A DNA stretch of 64,000 bases from Ophioderma brevispina (GCA_023653785.1 JAMKCH010010316.1:1-64000), one strand, 5' to 3'; counted from the stretch's first letter, positions 35,231 through 46,998 are shown. Notes: generated by a model not told the origin, from the letters alone. Numbers and translations: made by a program.

Positions 35231-36520
35231 ATGAAAGGGAGTTCAGATATAGGCTTAGACCCTAAAACCGTAAACTTCCGCAAGCACAAGGTCAAGGGAG
35301 TAGACGGCAAGCATAGTTTTAAACACATATAACCCAAGCACGATTTACCAAGGTGGAATTCTATCAGTAAGGTTCCCAGATTTGTGGGGCGAGGATGATG
35401 TTTAATCGTAACCCCGGCCCGCACAGTTTGTCTTCAACTCGCGCTAAATCGGAAACCGATGCCCACCGCACAATCGTTACCAACATCGGCCGTGCAATCG
35501 TTACCGAATTTGGAAAGTGGAATTGGAAGTCAAAGTTGGGTGTATGACTCCTGAAACAACAGCGACATCTTCCTATGCTTCAAGATTTGTGTAGACAAAG
35601 AATGAACGTGATAATTCGGTATTACAAGGAATCCAATCGAGGCTGGCCGAAAAGCATCGAATAGATGCTGGGGGACAAAGGCGGCCGACACTAAAGACGT
35701 TGCAATCGGCACGCGTGCAATCTATTTCACATCCCGCTTGATTTCGAACTGCTTGAAAGCAACATGCCATTCTCTCCGTACGAGCTTAAGGACATGCTAT
35801 CGGTATGAAGATAACGTCAAATAATTACGGGCGCGTAAATCGTAAATCTGACTGACGCCGCTGCATCTTATGCAATTTCTGAAATCATCATGTATTTGAA
35901 GTTTGTACATTTACCGGAGCTTTGTGAATTCCCCTTAACGAGGCCATGGGGTAAGTTTCAAGTCCTGTATGATAGATTTTGTTCACACAGCAAGCACCTG
36001 TAAATACAAGCGCATCTCACTGGAATTTCCAACTGCTCCCCAACAACAATCGATGAAGGCATTTTAATGATATTCGTTGACCCGGTCCGACGTGTTGTCG
36101 AATTATGGCCGCGATTCGGAGAAGTTTTACGATCCGAAAAGCACAAAGGTGTCCACGCCATCGACGGATGGCAAATCAATATACTATACTCCGCTGGATT
36201 AAGCCGCATCACAGTTTTCATGAGGATTTCAAAGCACTTTTCGGATGGAAAGTATCGGCATATGAGTAATATCACGAAGGCATTGGAATCTCCGTGTGCC
36301 TTAGGCGAGTATCTGACACGAATACCTCTGGCTGGACACGAGGTCAACGGATGATAATTCTCTGCACGGAACGGGTAGAAAGGTTGAGGGCACGCAATCA
36401 ATTCAGATTGAAATAGAGAAGACCACAGAAACAGGCAGAGTCCTTGATGCGCACATATTCAACATTTCAGATGCGAAGATTATCTTCGAGGCGGGGAGAC
36501 TTCAGAATGTGGTATTCTAG
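35231..36520 (+). pseudogene. Polinton capsid protein, probably the double jelly-roll major capsid protein, many frameshifts
   Basis: Fragments in all three plus frames follow one another in the order of a capsid protein family I recall from invertebrate Polintons: LDPKTVNFRKHKVKGVDGKH at about 35252-35311, NIGRAIVTEFG near 35485, HIPLDFELLESNMPFS near 35732, SHWNFQLLP near 36020, and a region near 36350-36380 ending LHGTGRKVEG. The stop is at 36518. The family forms the icosahedral shell. Length is about 430 codons. At least eight frame breaks are needed, so no intact product is possible. It sits directly upstream of the packaging ATPase, as expected for a morphogenesis block. Major versus minor capsid is not certain. 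Confidence 0.65.
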
Positions 36521-36957
36521 GTGGAGCAAGCCCCACACAATCTTAAGGGGTGTCCCCTTAATTATGTTTACATTAGTATAATGTTTGTTGACAAAGCACA
36601 CTCTGCAGTGATATGCGGGTCAACCGGGTGTGGTAAAACCGAATTCATGCTCAATTTACTGGCTACGGAGTACCGCAATTTCTTCCAGTACATCATCATA
36701 ATTTGCCCTACTCTGAAATTAAATAAAACGTATCATACACATAAATGGCTGTTTGAGGACCCACGAGTAATATTAATTCCAGACGTTGAAAAATATGGGG
36801 GCTTGGATAGGTGTTTGCGAATAAACTATGAAACCATCGGCAAGAAGGATGACAGTCATGTGCTCTTTATCATCGACGATTGCGCCGGCATGAATGATAT
36901 CAAGAAGAAAAATCACATGATTACCGAGCTGGCATTCAGCGGCAGGCACGCCAATTG

Positions 36958-37041
36958 TGTTACGGGTCCAGGAGGGGGTCGGGGTTAAAGTAACCTGTAT
37001 TGACACAGAAAAAGAGTAAAATGTGGGAGCTGCCTTTTGTT
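36958..37041 (+). repeat. 84-bp perfect inverted repeat, left arm
   Basis: It pairs with 37360-37443 with no mismatch that I can find. The loop between the arms is 318 bp. Confidence 0.9.
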
Positions 37042-37359
37042 GTAACATCACATCAGTGGTTTAATATGGAATCTGCCCTGACCCGAGGGTCATGGAACTA
37101 ACTAATATTACAATTAATAGAAGTTAATAATATTTTACATAATGGACCTTTAGTCTTTATACTAAGTTGTTGACATATAATATCTTTTGTAATGAATCTC
37201 AAAATTGAACTGTTATCGAGGTAAGGCATCTGACATTTTAAAGCATCTCTCATTTCATTACTCCTATCATGTCAACTTTCAATTATAACAAATTCTTCAT
37301 TACATCACCTAGGCATCTTTATCTTAGTCATCAAGTTACATGCCTGGCCTAATAGTAAT

Positions 37360-37443
37360 AACAAAAGGCAGCTCCCACATTTTACTCTTTTTCTGTGTCA
37401 ATACAGGTTACTTTAACCCCGACCCCCTCCTGGACCCGTAACA
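37360..37443 (-). repeat. 84-bp perfect inverted repeat, right arm
   Basis: It is the reverse complement of 36958-37041. It ends GGACCCGTAACA, immediately before the primer-binding-site-like sequence. Confidence 0.9.
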
Positions 37444-38029
37444 TTATGGCGACCCTGCCAGGATAAGAAGTACACATGAAGAGTTGACAAGGGAGAGCTA
37501 CCTGATGTTGGACAAGGCTGTACAGTGGTGACCCCGGTCAGAGATGAGTGTGGTGAATCCTACTTGAAGTATGGCAGTTGCAGACATGTTGTAAGGTATA
37601 AGGTATAGTCAGTGCTGTCTCAAAGATCCAGCAAGTAAGTGTAGTGGTGATACCTGGTATAATTAGTAGGTGAAGAGGGTTCTAGAAGTGTTATACCCAA
37701 CGAAACAGAGGTAACAATTTATAGGGGTGTCCTAGAGAGGGCAGTACATGGACATGGGTAGGTCCATAACAATTGTTCCGTGTGGATTCTGACGCAAAAG
37801 TATAATTCCGTGCTGACTGACTTCAGGGAGCAAATCAAGTGGATGGCACTCTTCTACTGCAAAGACCGCGAGCTTCAAAACAAGGCGCTGAGAGGAGAAG
37901 AGAGATGATGTGATCCCACCACGGCAGGAGGAGCTGAATGCTATGCGCCAATTTATTGGCCAAGCACAAACATTCCCAAATGATATTAATTGCCGCGCAG
38001 CCCCAACAAGTTATTAAATTTATACTATA

Positions 38030-38482
38030 ATGGGGTCATTTATGAAATCACAGGTATTGCTGCAAATGTGTGCATTATTGCAGGTCTGCTTGGCTGGTGG
38101 TAAGCATCATGCCGTTGAGACGCAGGGTCTGAAGTTTAAAATATATGTGAATAAGCTATTATGGACAGTGATCAGGATATTAGATAACATCGAAGAATTA
38201 GAAAATAACGAGTCCCCCACCGTTGAAGCCCCGCGCAGGGTCAGACGGGTCATGCGGTGGAGCCCGGGGTCCAGGCGGGGTTTGGGGTGCAGCTCCAAGG
38301 GAACCTTAGGGAGCAGCGTAATTGGTAGCCGGTGAGTGGCAATGCTAAACTGTATATGGTTAAAACATTAAAATCGGAAATTGAGACTTTTGAAGTAAAG
38401 AGTGCTGCAAACTTTAATCGAGGTATGAAACATATATCAGCACTTGATTGACGAAGTCGCTAATAATCAACCACTGTGGTGA
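38030..38482 (+). pseudogene. Polinton gene after the ATPase, unknown function, frameshifted
   Basis: The ATG overlaps the ATPase stop, implying translational coupling or tight packing. The first frame (MGSFMKSQVLLQMCALLQV) is open to about 38335. Then another frame carries GNAKLYMVKTLKSEIETFEV and KSAANFNRGMKHISAL, ending at a stop near 38482. There is a helix-rich middle (TVIRILDNIEELENNE) and a basic segment around residue 70. About 150 residues in all. No family recognised. Confidence 0.5.
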
Positions 38483-38496
38483 AGTACACCACGATA

Positions 38497-39375
38497 ATGA
38501 GTGCGTTAGTTCCTTCCGTATCAAAGGGTAAGTTCATGTTTCTCGAGGGTGAGAAGCTGAGTGTGAAGTATGAAAATCCGTAGTAGACTTAACACTTAGC
38601 ACGTCCACTTGCAAATTGTATCACAAATCACGGAGCCTTATCTCGAGCATTTGGACAGTCAGCCTACTGACCAAGGAAATATAGTAAGGGCACCCCCACC
38701 TTTTCAACCCTTGCGAAGGAAAGAAACACCTCGGAGCAAGCCACCCTGGCGAATGCTTGATAATGTTCAATAGCTTTTCAGGTATTATTCAAATATGTTG
38801 AGCCGCATATTGGCCATTTTATTCAAATATGTTGAGCAGCACCTGCAATTATTAAATATGTGAGCAGATCTTGGCCAAATATTCAAATATGTGGAGCAGC
38901 ACTGGCAAAAAAATATTTACATTTATATATGGAGTCGGAGCAAACTAATAATATCGTCGAGTCAAAATCAGAGGGGAGACACCACAAAGCAAGCCGCATT
39001 AAAATCCTAAAAGAGTAGAGGCTGGAAAGAGAGTTTTGTAGAACATTAATAGAAAGCAAAAGAAAAAGAGGCTAGCAGATATTGCTGAGGCTAATGCAAA
39101 TGCGAGTAAGGCAAGTGAAAAATTGCCAAAATGAGGGCAATGGCTGCTATTAACAATTACTTGAAAACGTAACATCTCCACCATGCGCAGGCGCATATCT
39201 GCAAGAGGTAGCAGACACCCATTATCGTAATTCTGGCGTGCTATTGCTCGCAGGTGCATACTTGTGGAGCACAAAATCAACACCGCAGCCTTACACCGCT
39301 GAACCGGTCAACCAATCAGTCGCTCAACCAGTCAAACAGCAGGCCATTGTTGCTGATGATGATATCTATGTCTAA
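38497..39375 (+). pseudogene. Decayed Polinton gene with one membrane segment
   Basis: It starts MSALVPSVSKGKFMFLEGEK at 38497. Readable pieces follow in different frames: an IFKYVEQH repeat region (38786-38915), ILLRLMQMRVRQVKN, then HYRNSGVLLLAGAYLWS as a likely membrane segment, and QSVAQPVKQQAIVADDDIYV before the stop at 39373. Frames are too broken to fix boundaries; there may be more than one gene. No family recognised. Confidence 0.4.
38786..38915 (+). repeat. 40-bp minisatellite inside a coding remnant
   Basis: ATTCAAATATGTTGAGCAGC with short spacers repeats about four times. In frame it encodes IFKYVEQH-type units, so it may be a protein repeat that has slipped. Confidence 0.7.
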
Positions 39376-39419
39376 GATCTGAGCTTTGCCCCCTCCCAAT
39401 CTATTTGCATTAATATCTC

Positions 39420-40190
39420 ATGGATTCAAACTCCTTACTTGCTGGTGGAGCATACCACTCCCACCATTCTTACACGAGTCTATCTTTGCTACCTGCTGAT
39501 TGGGCGCAAGTATTCAAAAATTCACCCCCCAACCTTGGCAAATTGGATGTTAAGATGTGGGTCGCTGGCCCTTGCCGAACGTGTTTGCTGCTTGACCTGA
39601 CTCGAGTGGTAGTTGTAAAGCCGGCATTCTCCCCGAACGCATCGTTGGCCAAGCACACCCGTTAACTAAAGTTCTAGAGATACATGGCGGCATGTTAGGG
39701 GGAGCCAATTGCACATGCTTTGCATTCACGGGGAGCTCATATGATTTCGTATACTATTTGCGACAAGGAACGCTCCAAGAAGACCCGACTTGGCTTGGAG
39801 CAACTCCAACAAGACAGGGATGAATGGAACCAAAAGAGGCGGCAGAACAATTGGCTTATGTCATAGAAGCTCGAGAGGTAAGCGGAATCAGAAGCAACCT
39901 CTTCAAGATGTTGATGCCCAACAAATGACTCATAACAGAATATATAAATACCGGCACGGGCTTGCAGCTCGAGATTCTTAGGCGCACAGAAACCGCAATG
40001 GACGATATGTTGACTGAGCGAACAAACCCGGGAAACCCCCTATCCGCGATTGCAGCCGACTGGAGCAGTTAGAATGGAAGTCTATCGCGCCCTACAGCTT
40101 GGCCCGCGACAACGATGTGATAAGGAGCATAGGGGCGTACGGTTGAGACGCTACACCAACCAAACAAGGTATTTAGTTAACATGACCAAC
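39420..40190 (+). pseudogene. Decayed Polinton gene, unknown function
   Basis: Plus-strand pieces line up as one gene: SLLPADWAQVFKNSPPNLGK at 39483-39542, GGMLGGANCTCFAFTGSSYD then FVYYLRQGTLQEDPTW at 39691-39798, MEPKEAAEQLAYVIEAREV near 39822-39880, and LEILRRTETAMDDMLTER near 39966-40020. The later part looks alpha-helical. I cannot assign a function, and it does not show adenain protease motifs. Confidence 0.4.
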
Positions 40191-40199
40191 CGGCTAACA

Positions 40200-41210
40200 A
40201 AAAAATAATATAAAATATATATCTGACCATGTTCTGAGCGAATTACAGTTGATGAGTTAAACAAAGCTTATTTGTACAGCGCGAGGGAATTGGGATGGAC
40301 TGAATCGAAACCGGGAGTGAGTCATAAATAACAAAGTACACCTTTACCAGAATGAAGGCACTGGTTTTATCCAAAATTGTGTTGTGAAATGAACTAACTC
40401 AAATACCTCGTTCGTGATTACGAAAATAATTGAAAAGCCCCTCCTGCAAGATATTAGGCGCAGATGCCTATCAAAACCGTAATATATATATGATTAGTTT
40501 AGAAGAGAGAATGGCTATAATACCAATAACCGCCCATCCTTATCACGATTAGCAAAAAAGTGGTCTTACGTGGGCAAGTGAATATAATCTAGAATTTGTC
40601 TTTCATAATCATCGGTAAAAATTGCATTAAATATCTGTGTAAATATTATAGGATAACCAGGGCATTTGATGATTTATAAACAAGAATATATACATTCATA
40701 ACTTTCTGAAAATATGACTTTACACGCTCCAGTATATTATCTGGGATATCTGGTGGTGGGCCTATGCCGCTAAAATCTTTTGCATTAAGGGTGCATGAAG
40801 CCCATCACGTAAGGTTTGTGTGCCTAATTTTTTAGGATGGTCTGACAGAGCCAATACATGTTATAGGGGGTCGATCATTTCATTTGTTCAATCTGCTAAC
40901 CTTCTCACGTGCTGGGGTAATATTCTCTCTCGCCAAGATGCAATCCAGCATGTTTGGTAATGTAATTTATAGTTATAGCTGGAACTTTGTGGTGGGTATT
41001 TAGGGCCATTCCATCCGGGCTCGCAAAGATCTTGATGACGAGTACCACCCTTGGGGGGCACTGCACGGCAGTACTCTATGAGTTTTAATCCAACATTGCA
41101 CTCCCAGCACATCCGTGTGGGGCACGTCTCCAAAGTGAATGCTGGGTTATTAATTCTATGGTAAAAGAATATCGCGGTTAGTAGGGAAGCATTTGCATTC
41201 TCTCACAGTC
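40200..41210. other. Polinton interior with weak coding signal on the minus strand
   Basis: A minus frame at 40888-41133 contains CPTRMCWECN and ILPQHVRRLAD, and further downstream pieces such as HVLALSDHPKKLGTQTL are readable in other frames. It may be a small cysteine-containing Polinton gene. The evidence is too thin to name it. Confidence 0.35.
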
Positions 41211-41218
41211 AAGTCCGT

Positions 41219-42300
41219 ATGGATCATTTTAATTATACAAATATTGACTTCAAAAATTATCGAAAATATATTACAGTCCAAAAAGGAAGGATAGGCGTGG
41301 GACGATCGCAATTAAGAAATTGGCGGCCGCTGCGAAGGTTGATGAAGAAAAACCGACAAAGAAAAGATGATTTAAGAAGAAGCATTTGGCAAACATCTCC
41401 CACCGCTACGAACTAATACATCCCCCGTCAAAAGTTTGGTGTTGCCAATTCCATAATGAGGTACCAAGCAGATGGAATGTTCCTCCCGCACGACCAGCCC
41501 ACCACGCCGACGGGAAGGCGTGGACGAAAGATATACAAGTACGCGCTGCGGTGGTTTGATGTTTGCAAGCAGAGATAACAAGGAAGCTGAAATAACTAAC
41601 ATTCCAAAGAATCTGCGGAGGTGGCGAAGGCATTGACTTACCATATATAAGCGTCGACGTTGTCTTGGAGCCAAATATTGCAAGTGACCAGGGGCGAGAG
41701 TTTCATGGGCGATGGAGCCAGATGATTGACGCAAGGAAGTGGGGATACCGGCGAGGAGAGCCTGCCTGCATAGAGCAACAGGGAATTGTCGAGCGCTTCA
41801 TCGCCACATTGGTGAGAGGACTGTTCGGCAATAGGAAAGGAGAAAGGAAATACTTCTCGAAGGCACGTGGGTTCCAATGCAAGAGCGTTAGATCTTGAAT
41901 GGGTGCAGACTCCTAAGTATCAAAGGCAGTGAATATAGCCAACTCGCCTAAACGGGTAGAAGACCTGACGAAGCTATATTAAAGATGAAAGAAGTTAAAC
42001 TGCTCGCCCAGCCGCACCTCGCGGGACAGGGACAACTTGCGCCACACGATTGCAAGGGTGCGATACCTTGACCAGCGGGCGAACTCGACAGGACAGGTGG
42101 GGAGCAGAGGCGCGTACTGACCCCGTATGGTCCCTTAACACAGACAGCGATTAGGTCAGGATTGCAGAATCCAATAACGTATTACCTGCAGGACGTTTGA
42201 CAACAGTCCGCATTGACAGATCACGGTTTGGTCATGCAGGGTCAAGCACCGCGGCGGGGCTTTGTTCGACAAGAATTGATGGTTTGTACCTCTGTTACTC
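41219..42300 (+). pseudogene. Polinton retrovirus-like integrase, many frameshifts
   Basis: The integrase inserts element DNA into the host through an RNase H-fold DDE site. It starts MDHFNYTNIDFKNYRKYI at 41219. An amino region contains ISHRYELIHPPSKVW near 41397-41441. The catalytic core shows SDQGREFHG at about 41683-41710 (second Asp) and EQQGIVERF at about 41773-41800 (catalytic Glu). The first-Asp region near 41550 is damaged. The carboxy part has AINSA-like and DPVWSLN segments, then NPITYYLQD near 42170-42196 and VRQELMV near 42265, as in the chromo/SH3-like tail. It is convergent with the polymerase gene, and the ends nearly touch near 42310. Confidence 0.82.
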
Positions 42301-43312
42301 AATTGCCCGCCCTATGGGATTCTATAATGTCCCATCAGCCAATGTATTCACCCATCATCAGCATATCCATCGCTTGTATCGAGGGGGGGGATAGCGAGAC
42401 CTTGTTGAGAGGCATCCCGGAAATCTGGTGTGATTGTATGATCCTCAGCATATTCAGCCATGTCGGAAGGTTCTTCTTGTCAGAAGGAATTGGTTATAAT
42501 TTGTTGCTTTGGGGTTTTTATTCTTCATAGAATTCTTCACTCCCTTCGCTTTGCGAAATTCTTCACATCCTTCGGTGATAATAGACCACTCACATCTTAG
42601 GCTCAGACCAACATACTCCTTTATCAATATACCACCACATTCGTCCTTGAATTTGCCGAGTACTTTCTTGTTGTCTCGCTGTATAGTGCATGCTACTGGC
42701 AAAGTTGTGGTGTAGTATTAGCGTGGCCCTGTCCCTTCATATCTTTGTATACATTCTCGGTTTCGATGTGTATGAACAGGGTCGGTTCTGTTTGTATATA
42801 GCAGATGGGCAGGCAGGTCCGTTTAAAATTTTTGCTTCTTGGCGGTTGTAGTAAAAAAGTTATACATCAGCATCTGCTTCAAATCAAACGCAAATTTTCC
42901 AATTTCTATATCGGAGGGTTGAGACACAGGTGTCTTTGTAATATGCACAGCTGTAAGTTTTCACTGAATGTCTTGCGTCCGGATACGATTGGCTTGGCGA
43001 TTTAGTCCGCAACTTATTTTCTTCTTTTTCACCCTTAAAGTGTATGTTTTATTCGTCTCTGGATGGTTTTTCTCACATTGTCTTTGCCGAATATGAATTA
43101 TATCATTAGTTGGAAAAATCCTTCTGCAATCCGATATGGGTTGTTCCTCAGCTCCGGCTTCATTTCTATGTAGGGTGCCATCCATGGTGATTGGTCGAAC
43201 TTGAGCACTCTGTGCACTTGCTAACAGCATGCCAGTGTAATACAATTGCAGGATTCCAGGTGGTGTTAAAATCACCACGTATTACTCTTGCTCGGAGCTG
43301 GAGCGAAGCTTA

Positions 43313-44466
43313 TTCACCTGGGTGCCAACGGAGGAGAGCGCAGTTGACGGAAGGGGCATCAACGCATCATGGTTTCAATCGTATCTTTCTGGCAGACAGC
43401 AACCAGTTGCTCAAAAAAATGTGTTGAATTGTTCCTCTTTTAAGTGCGGTGTTCTCAGGGCAGCATTTTTAGGACCACTGTTATTTTTATGTTCTGTCAA
43501 TGCTATGCCAAGTCTGTTGATATTGTTTTTTACAATATGTGATGACCGTGCACTATATGCTTGATAAAGCCCAGAAAACATGAGCAAAGTTCTTTAAAAA
43601 AAACTAATTGGAAAATGGGCAATAATGGTTGATTGAAAACAAATTGTCATTGACAGGGAAAGCCTGAACTGCATTCTGTTGGGGGTATAAGCGTGTAAAC
43701 TAAGGCACTTACTGATTTATCAATGTTGGATGGTAAATGATTAGGCCAAACATTCTGTTGTTTACCTCGGTTTGGAGCTGAAACGTGCCTTGATGGTGAA
43801 CAAATAGTTCTTGACATTGTTAGCAAAGTAATTCTCGTTTCAATTTCTTATAGGCAGGCTAATTATTGTATATATGGATATAAAGCAAGACATTTGCTCA
43901 GCCCTTGTGTTGTGTCTTTTGAGTAAGCCATCTCATATGGTATGGTGGTTTTCCAAATACCATGTCGCCGACTGCAATGTGCGCCAAACAAAGTGATCGA
44001 TTCATCAGATAAAGGAATTCCGTTACCCATATCAATCCTGCTGACTTTCAAATGCTTGGCATTAAACATCAGCACAAGGTGAGCAAACTTCGCTAAATAA
44101 GTTTTTAATATTTTTAACGAATCTGCCTGATAATGAGAGAAACTTTGTTAGGTTTCCAGTATTCCTCATCATAATACACGGGTCGTGCTTTTAAGTTCAG
44201 GTACCAAGAGCCAAATCCGTCAGTGCTAGTTCATTTTTGAACAAGCAATTAAAAATTGGACAGCCACCAGGAACATTAAAATCCATATCTCTGAATATAC
44301 TTTTAAAAGAACCCACCAAGCTCCCTCTTAAACCAACTGATCAGAAAATATGTTATAATTTTGTTCCCTGTGTGATCTGTTTTTGTTTGATGTATTTATT
44401 ATTTTTTTGAATTTTTTATCAAGTATTTTAAGGGGATATTAAAAGGACCCCTTTGGAACTAGTTTT
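43313..44466 (+). mobile_element. 5'-truncated CR1-like LINE inserted in the polymerase gene
   Basis: A plus-strand reverse transcriptase fragment reads WFQSYLSGRQQPVAQ at about 43368-43412, then CGVLRAAFLGPLLFL at about 43445-43489, the region of the usual GVPQGSVLGPLLF block. Later pieces include ALTDLSMLDGK, MCAKQSDRFI and a decayed C-terminal tail near 44230-44400. The insertion is flanked by AGCTTA at 43307-43312 and 44467-44472. Polymerase codons continue directly across these flanks. Only the 3' part of a LINE inserted, as is common for target-primed reverse transcription. Confidence 0.8.
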
Positions 44467-44596
44467 AGCTTAAAGAGGTTCTCCTTGGCTTATTTCTGCG
44501 TAGTTCAAGAGGACACCCCTTGTGATTTACATCCGAAGGAGAAGCCACTCGTGTTTGCACTTCACATCTTCTCCGGCGTGAGTGGGTAATCGTTAC

Positions 44597-45115
44597 GCCA
44601 TTCATTTCTCCACCCCGTGCCACATTTGCGATCTCGGTGTGTTTGTTGGTGCAAGCGATACCCCTCGAATCCAAGCCATCTTCCTTTGGATAGCTTTAGA
44701 TTCTTTTCTATATATGTGGTTGCTGAAACACTGCAGAGCGTAGAGTATATCGCAGGCAATTTCATCATCATTCTTTACATTTATAACCGCTGCTTATTCA
44801 TACGTGCTTTTGGCAGGGGAGATACGACCGCTGTCTTTAATCGGCTCATATTTGGCCAAAAGTAAAGCCATAGTGTTCATTAGGGTATCCCACTTTACAC
44901 CCTGAGCCATTTTGTATAAATGCTCTATCCTCGCGAGGAATTGCGACTATTGAGCTCTATCTCTATCTCATCTTATTAAGCACAGCCTTTTTTGCTCTGT
45001 ATAGAATATTGATGGGGGGTCGGTGTATGTAGGTTGCCCGCCAGCTGCATATCTTTGCGTAGTAGCACTTCTAATCCTAATGCATTATTTCAACCCCCAA
45101 GAATAAAGGTCCATT
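44597..45115 (-). repeat. Extra copy of a polymerase N-terminal segment, lying inside the polymerase gene
   Basis: This 519-bp block matches 46999-48055 apart from small indels and the absence of the 558-bp MITE insertion. It sits between the polymerase blocks ending near 45120 and starting at 44600. It shares GCCATCTTCCTTTGGATAGC, ACCCTGAGCCATTTTGTATA and GATGGGGGGTCGGTGTATGT. It still has an uninterrupted TTAA at 44976-44979 where the other copy carries the MITE. Confidence 0.85.
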
Positions 45116-46998
45116 AGCATGTAGGATGCTTGGGTATGCCTGTCAACATACGCCATATGTATCCTTTCTTGGCATCTGGCTTGTGAGAGAAGCAGTCTTC
45201 GGAGGAAGAGAGTAAGTAAATCCTCACCCACTTGAAGCCTCCAGTCGGCAATACTGGACCATCGCCCAGCCGTAGAGATTTGCTCGAGGTACAGGAATGT
45301 AAGCGCCGGGTCCATCGCGCTCTTATCATATCCTTCGACTTTGGGGTTATTCGCCTTCGCGTTGTCTCTTGCTTACCATGGATATGCACCCCTGTATGGG
45401 CCTTCTCGGCCATCAGGTTAAAAGTAGTAGTCAGGTCAGCAATTCAAATTGACCTTGTCTTCTTCAGCAACGCGCCCACGAGAGAGACCGGGGCTTGTGA
45501 GGTAATTTGCCGGGCGCAAGCCTGTAGTGCTGATGCATATATTGCGGAATTCCTCGAAGACATCAGCCAGCAAGTCAACATCAGTCCTGAGATTATAAAT
45601 ATGCAACCACCCCATATTCTCGCTTCCAAACTTTTCCATACTTTCTTGGCGTGTGATAATTCAACAGCGGGTACCCCTCACCCGACAATTGCTGGAGAAT
45701 TAGAAAGCATCGAATGGGGGTGGTAGCTTTGTCTCGGCGAATCGAGCAGTTCGCTATCCATGGTATTCATAGGGATATACCCCTTCCGAAGAAGCAGTTC
45801 AAACTCTTCATCCGTTCTACCCATATGGTAAACTTAAGGACTTCGCTTTTCGATTTGACTAATTTCGCCAGCGGTGCGAGCAAGAATTGCGCGCTATCTT
45901 TGAATTCCAGCTGCCCGAGCGAGAATGAGACATACTTCTCCATGTTGTTCGAGATGCATGTGATGTCGCCCTCCATCTCGCCAATATGCTGCATAATCAA
46001 ATGCGCATCGTATCCACGGCGGTTGGGAAAATACCAGAATCTTTACCTTCTTGGGATTAATTTGCAGCTTGAGATTGCAGTCGGCATGAGCAGCGCCGCG
46101 ATACTTCCAAGTAAGGTGGTTGTGGTCGCGACTTTGTATTTCATGGTGAACTCGCTCGCACAGACTGCATCACTTATCTTCTTTCTGTACTCCTCAAAAT
46201 CATTGGGGCGCTCGAGTACTGGGTTCTTGCATACTTTGCGTGCACAGCCGAGGCATACCGCTTTTTGCATGAGGCACACTTTGCGCGCCGTGTCATCGAA
46301 TCCCCCCTCCTCGCAAATCCAGCATGTTGATGTCTCGCAGTACTCGGCAGTCTCCTCTTCCGTCAAATGTACCTTTGTCTCGCGATTCTTCAGCATATCT
46401 ATTATTGCTTTCTCAAACTCTTGCACTTCCTCCAAGGACTGCTTCACGGCGTCAGGCACACGTATACAAAGGGACCATGGGTTATTCCACACTCGCACAG
46501 CAACGCAATGCAGTCCGCATGCATTCGTGTAGCTGAGTCCACTCCGTAAAGCTCTGACCCTGCGCATCAACGGCCTCTCTCCTCTCTAAAGGTCGGCAGG
46601 AGTCTTCAATCTTTGTTGTCATGGCTTCGTAGTCCATGTATATTACCCAGGGTGCCTGAAGCTGCTTGTGATAATTCTCGAACTCCAGAAAAACTTCTTG
46701 CCTTCGGTCGGCATCTCAATACGTACTGCACGCTCGTGAATACCCCCACAATCATCCAGATGCTTCTCCAGCAGGTCTTTTCGAGTAAAGCCAATGAGGC
46801 AGCGCTCGCAGTAAAAATTGCGACTATTTTTATCTGACTGGCAAGCAATCTGTTGAAGTGCTTCACCCACCTTAGTGCGTTTTGCTAGGTTCCTCCTTGT
46901 CCTCGACAAGCAATGTGTTTATTCGCTGCACCTCGGGTGGTAGCTTAGCTACTCGGTGAATGATGACCTTGCCCTTTTCCCAACCGTAGACATTCAAG

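Larger units (their letters stand above)
36958..37771. mobile_element. LTR-like insertion of 814 bp in the ATPase, ATTG target duplication
   Basis: The insertion starts TGTTACGGGTCC and ends GGTCCATAACA, so it has TG...CA ends. It is flanked by ATTG at 36954-36957 and 37772-37775. Removing it plus one ATTG restores the ATPase frame. Its first 486 bp (36958-37443) begin and end with an 84-bp inverted repeat. Directly after comes TTATGGCGACCCTGCCAGGA, which resembles a Gypsy primer-binding site. A second LTR is not present, so the element is either a truncated or non-autonomous LTR element, or a DNA element with an odd internal arm. Confidence 0.75.
36581..38030 (+). pseudogene. A32/FtsK-like DNA-packaging ATPase, split by an 814-bp insertion
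   Basis: The amino half starts at MFVDKAHSAVICG (36581). Walker A, GSTGCGKTEF, is at 36616-36645. Walker B, VLFIIDDC, is at 36860-36883, and an AFSGRHANC block precedes the break at 36957. The gene resumes after the insertion at about 37776 with SVWILTQKYNSVLTDFREQ and KWMALFYCKDRD, and ends with IAAQPQQVIKFIL at 38030. The protein pumps viral DNA into capsids in the Polinton/NCLDV family. The amino half is intact; the carboxy half has one or two frame breaks near 37895-37970. Its stop overlaps the next ATG (TAATG). Confidence 0.88.

Noticed and set aside
35958..36401. 147-codon minus frame
   Set aside because: It is antisense to the capsid gene, whose plus-strand pieces keep family order.
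37444..37771. Complete LTR retrotransposon in the ATPase
   Set aside because: Only one LTR-like unit is present and there is no coding internal region, so it is listed as LTR-like.
45714..46532. 272-codon plus frame, the longest in the window
   Set aside because: It is antisense to the polymerase. The minus strand carries recognisable polymerase blocks throughout.
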